This document shows positions 5,426 through 5,975 of a stretch of 5,975 bases of DNA, piece by piece. How positions within the stretch are numbered: the stretch's first letter is position 1; every line of letters begins with the position of its first letter. A model generated the notes under the pieces. That model was not told the DNA's origin. It worked only from the letters and a program-made list of their open reading frames with translations, and searched no databases. The DNA is from Eggerthella sp. CAG:209 (GTDB lineage Bacteria; Actinomycetota; Coriobacteriia; Coriobacteriales; Eggerthellaceae): positions 57,140 through 63,114 of the forward strand of contig FR884631.1 of NCBI GenBank assembly GCA_000436075.1. Reading direction: 5' to 3'. Made by a program: the position numbers and the translations under genes.

Positions 5426-5932
5426 ATGGAGCAAACTGACAATATCGAAGCGTTGATGGAACGCATTAAAGAGCAGGAAACCATGTACGAATTCGATCGG
5501 ATCGACGAAGAGCTTGCACTTCAGATGGGCTTCTACGTGGTTCGCCGAGCACGTGAAATGGGTAAACCTGTCGCAACGCGTATCACGCTGAATCGCCGTA
5601 CGTTGTTCTCGCTTTCAATGGCAGGCACAAAACCCGAAAGTGATAACTGGCTTCGCCGTAAAGAAAATCTTGCCTACGCTACCAACCAAAGCTCATATTT
5701 TTGGGAGTGCTGGTGTGAACAGGGGCTCCATCCCTTCGAATGGCGCGGCATGTCGTATGAGGATTATGCGCCAGCAGGCGGTTGCTTCCCCTTGTGCATT
5801 AAGGGCGCGGGCATGGTGGGCACCTTGGCCATTTCAGGAATGGCAAGCCATGAAGATCATGCATTGGCTTTCGAGACGGTTGAAAAGGCCGTGCGTGGTG
5901 AATTGGGCATTGATGTCTCTGGCCTGATGTAG
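5426..5932 (+). CDS. UPF0303 / heme-degrading-domain (GlcG/HbpS-like) protein
   Basis: A 168-residue cytoplasmic protein of the UPF0303 family, assigned to the haem-degrading (DUF336, GlcG/HbpS) fold. Visible family marks in order: FDRIDEELALQMG (23-35); the motif MAGTKPESDNWLRRK (65-79), equivalent to G-T-x-P-x-N-D-x-W-x-x-R-K; YAPAGGCFPLCIKGAGMVGTLAISG (114-138), the glycine-rich core; and EDHALAFETVEKAV (143-156). Length matches the family. The ATG at 5426 has AGGGGG (5415-5420) 5 bases upstream. Proteins with this fold have been linked to heme binding or to small-molecule sensing, but the biochemical role of UPF0303 members is not established and the name alone should not be read as heme oxygenase activity. 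It is divergent from trmO and no clear partner gene is in the window. Promoter unclear: TATAGG at 5396-5401 with a weak TTCGTT 17 bases before it. Confidence 0.88.
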   Translation: MEQTDNIEALMERIKEQETMYEFDRIDEELALQMGFYVVRRAREMGKPVATRITLNRRTLFSLSMAGTKPESDNWLRRKENLAYATNQSSYFWECWCEQGLHPFEWRGMSYEDYAPAGGCFPLCIKGAGMVGTLAISGMASHEDHALAFETVEKAVRGELGIDVSGLM

Positions 5933-5975
5933 GGAGGGCAGCCAACCGAGTTTGCGAGACCCGCCGAAGATGATT

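Overview
This window is a stretch of ordinary bacterial chromosome. I see no plasmid, phage, insertion sequence, CRISPR array, tRNA or rRNA. GC content is moderate, around 50% by eye. The protein flavour suggests an anaerobic Actinomycetota, most likely of the Coriobacteriia/Eggerthellaceae type: a short clostridial-style deformylase-like protein, a type I meso-diaminopimelate dehydrogenase and a flavin reductase. That assignment is an inference from sequence feel; no marker gene proves it.

Layout from left to right. A nitroreductase-family flavoprotein (46-558, minus), a small alpha/beta-hydrolase esterase (714-1406, minus), a degenerate peptide deformylase-like protein (1513-1935, minus) and a DMT/EamA-type membrane transporter (2081-3031, minus) all read leftward. 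Gaps of roughly 105-155 bases separate them, and each gap holds promoter-like or terminator-like sequence. They look like independently transcribed genes rather than one operon. A divergent intergenic region of about 380 bases separates the transporter from ddh, meso-diaminopimelate dehydrogenase (3411-4388, plus), which ends at a strong hairpin terminator. Convergent to ddh is a trmO/tsaA-family tRNA methyltransferase gene (4476-5213, minus) with an in-frame TAA inside its conserved N-terminal motif. Divergent from it is a UPF0303 / heme-degrading-domain protein (5426-5932, plus). The last 43 bases hold nothing recognisable.

Functionally the neighbourhood is mixed. ddh is a one-step route to meso-diaminopimelate for lysine and peptidoglycan, and trmO modifies t6A37 of tRNA. 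The nitroreductase, esterase, transporter and UPF0303 protein have unknown substrates. The only pairing that suggests a joint role is ddh with the divergent transporter, and that is weak.

The two strongest oddities are the ochre codon that splits trmO, and the deformylase homologue whose HExxH motif reads HMADH, so the catalytic glutamate is gone although the metal ligands remain. Smaller points are a TTG start with a very good ribosome-binding site for the transporter, hairpins in that transporter's leader, two genes that look leaderless, and an inverted repeat over the putative promoter of the deformylase-like gene. I found no convincing new multi-gene system.
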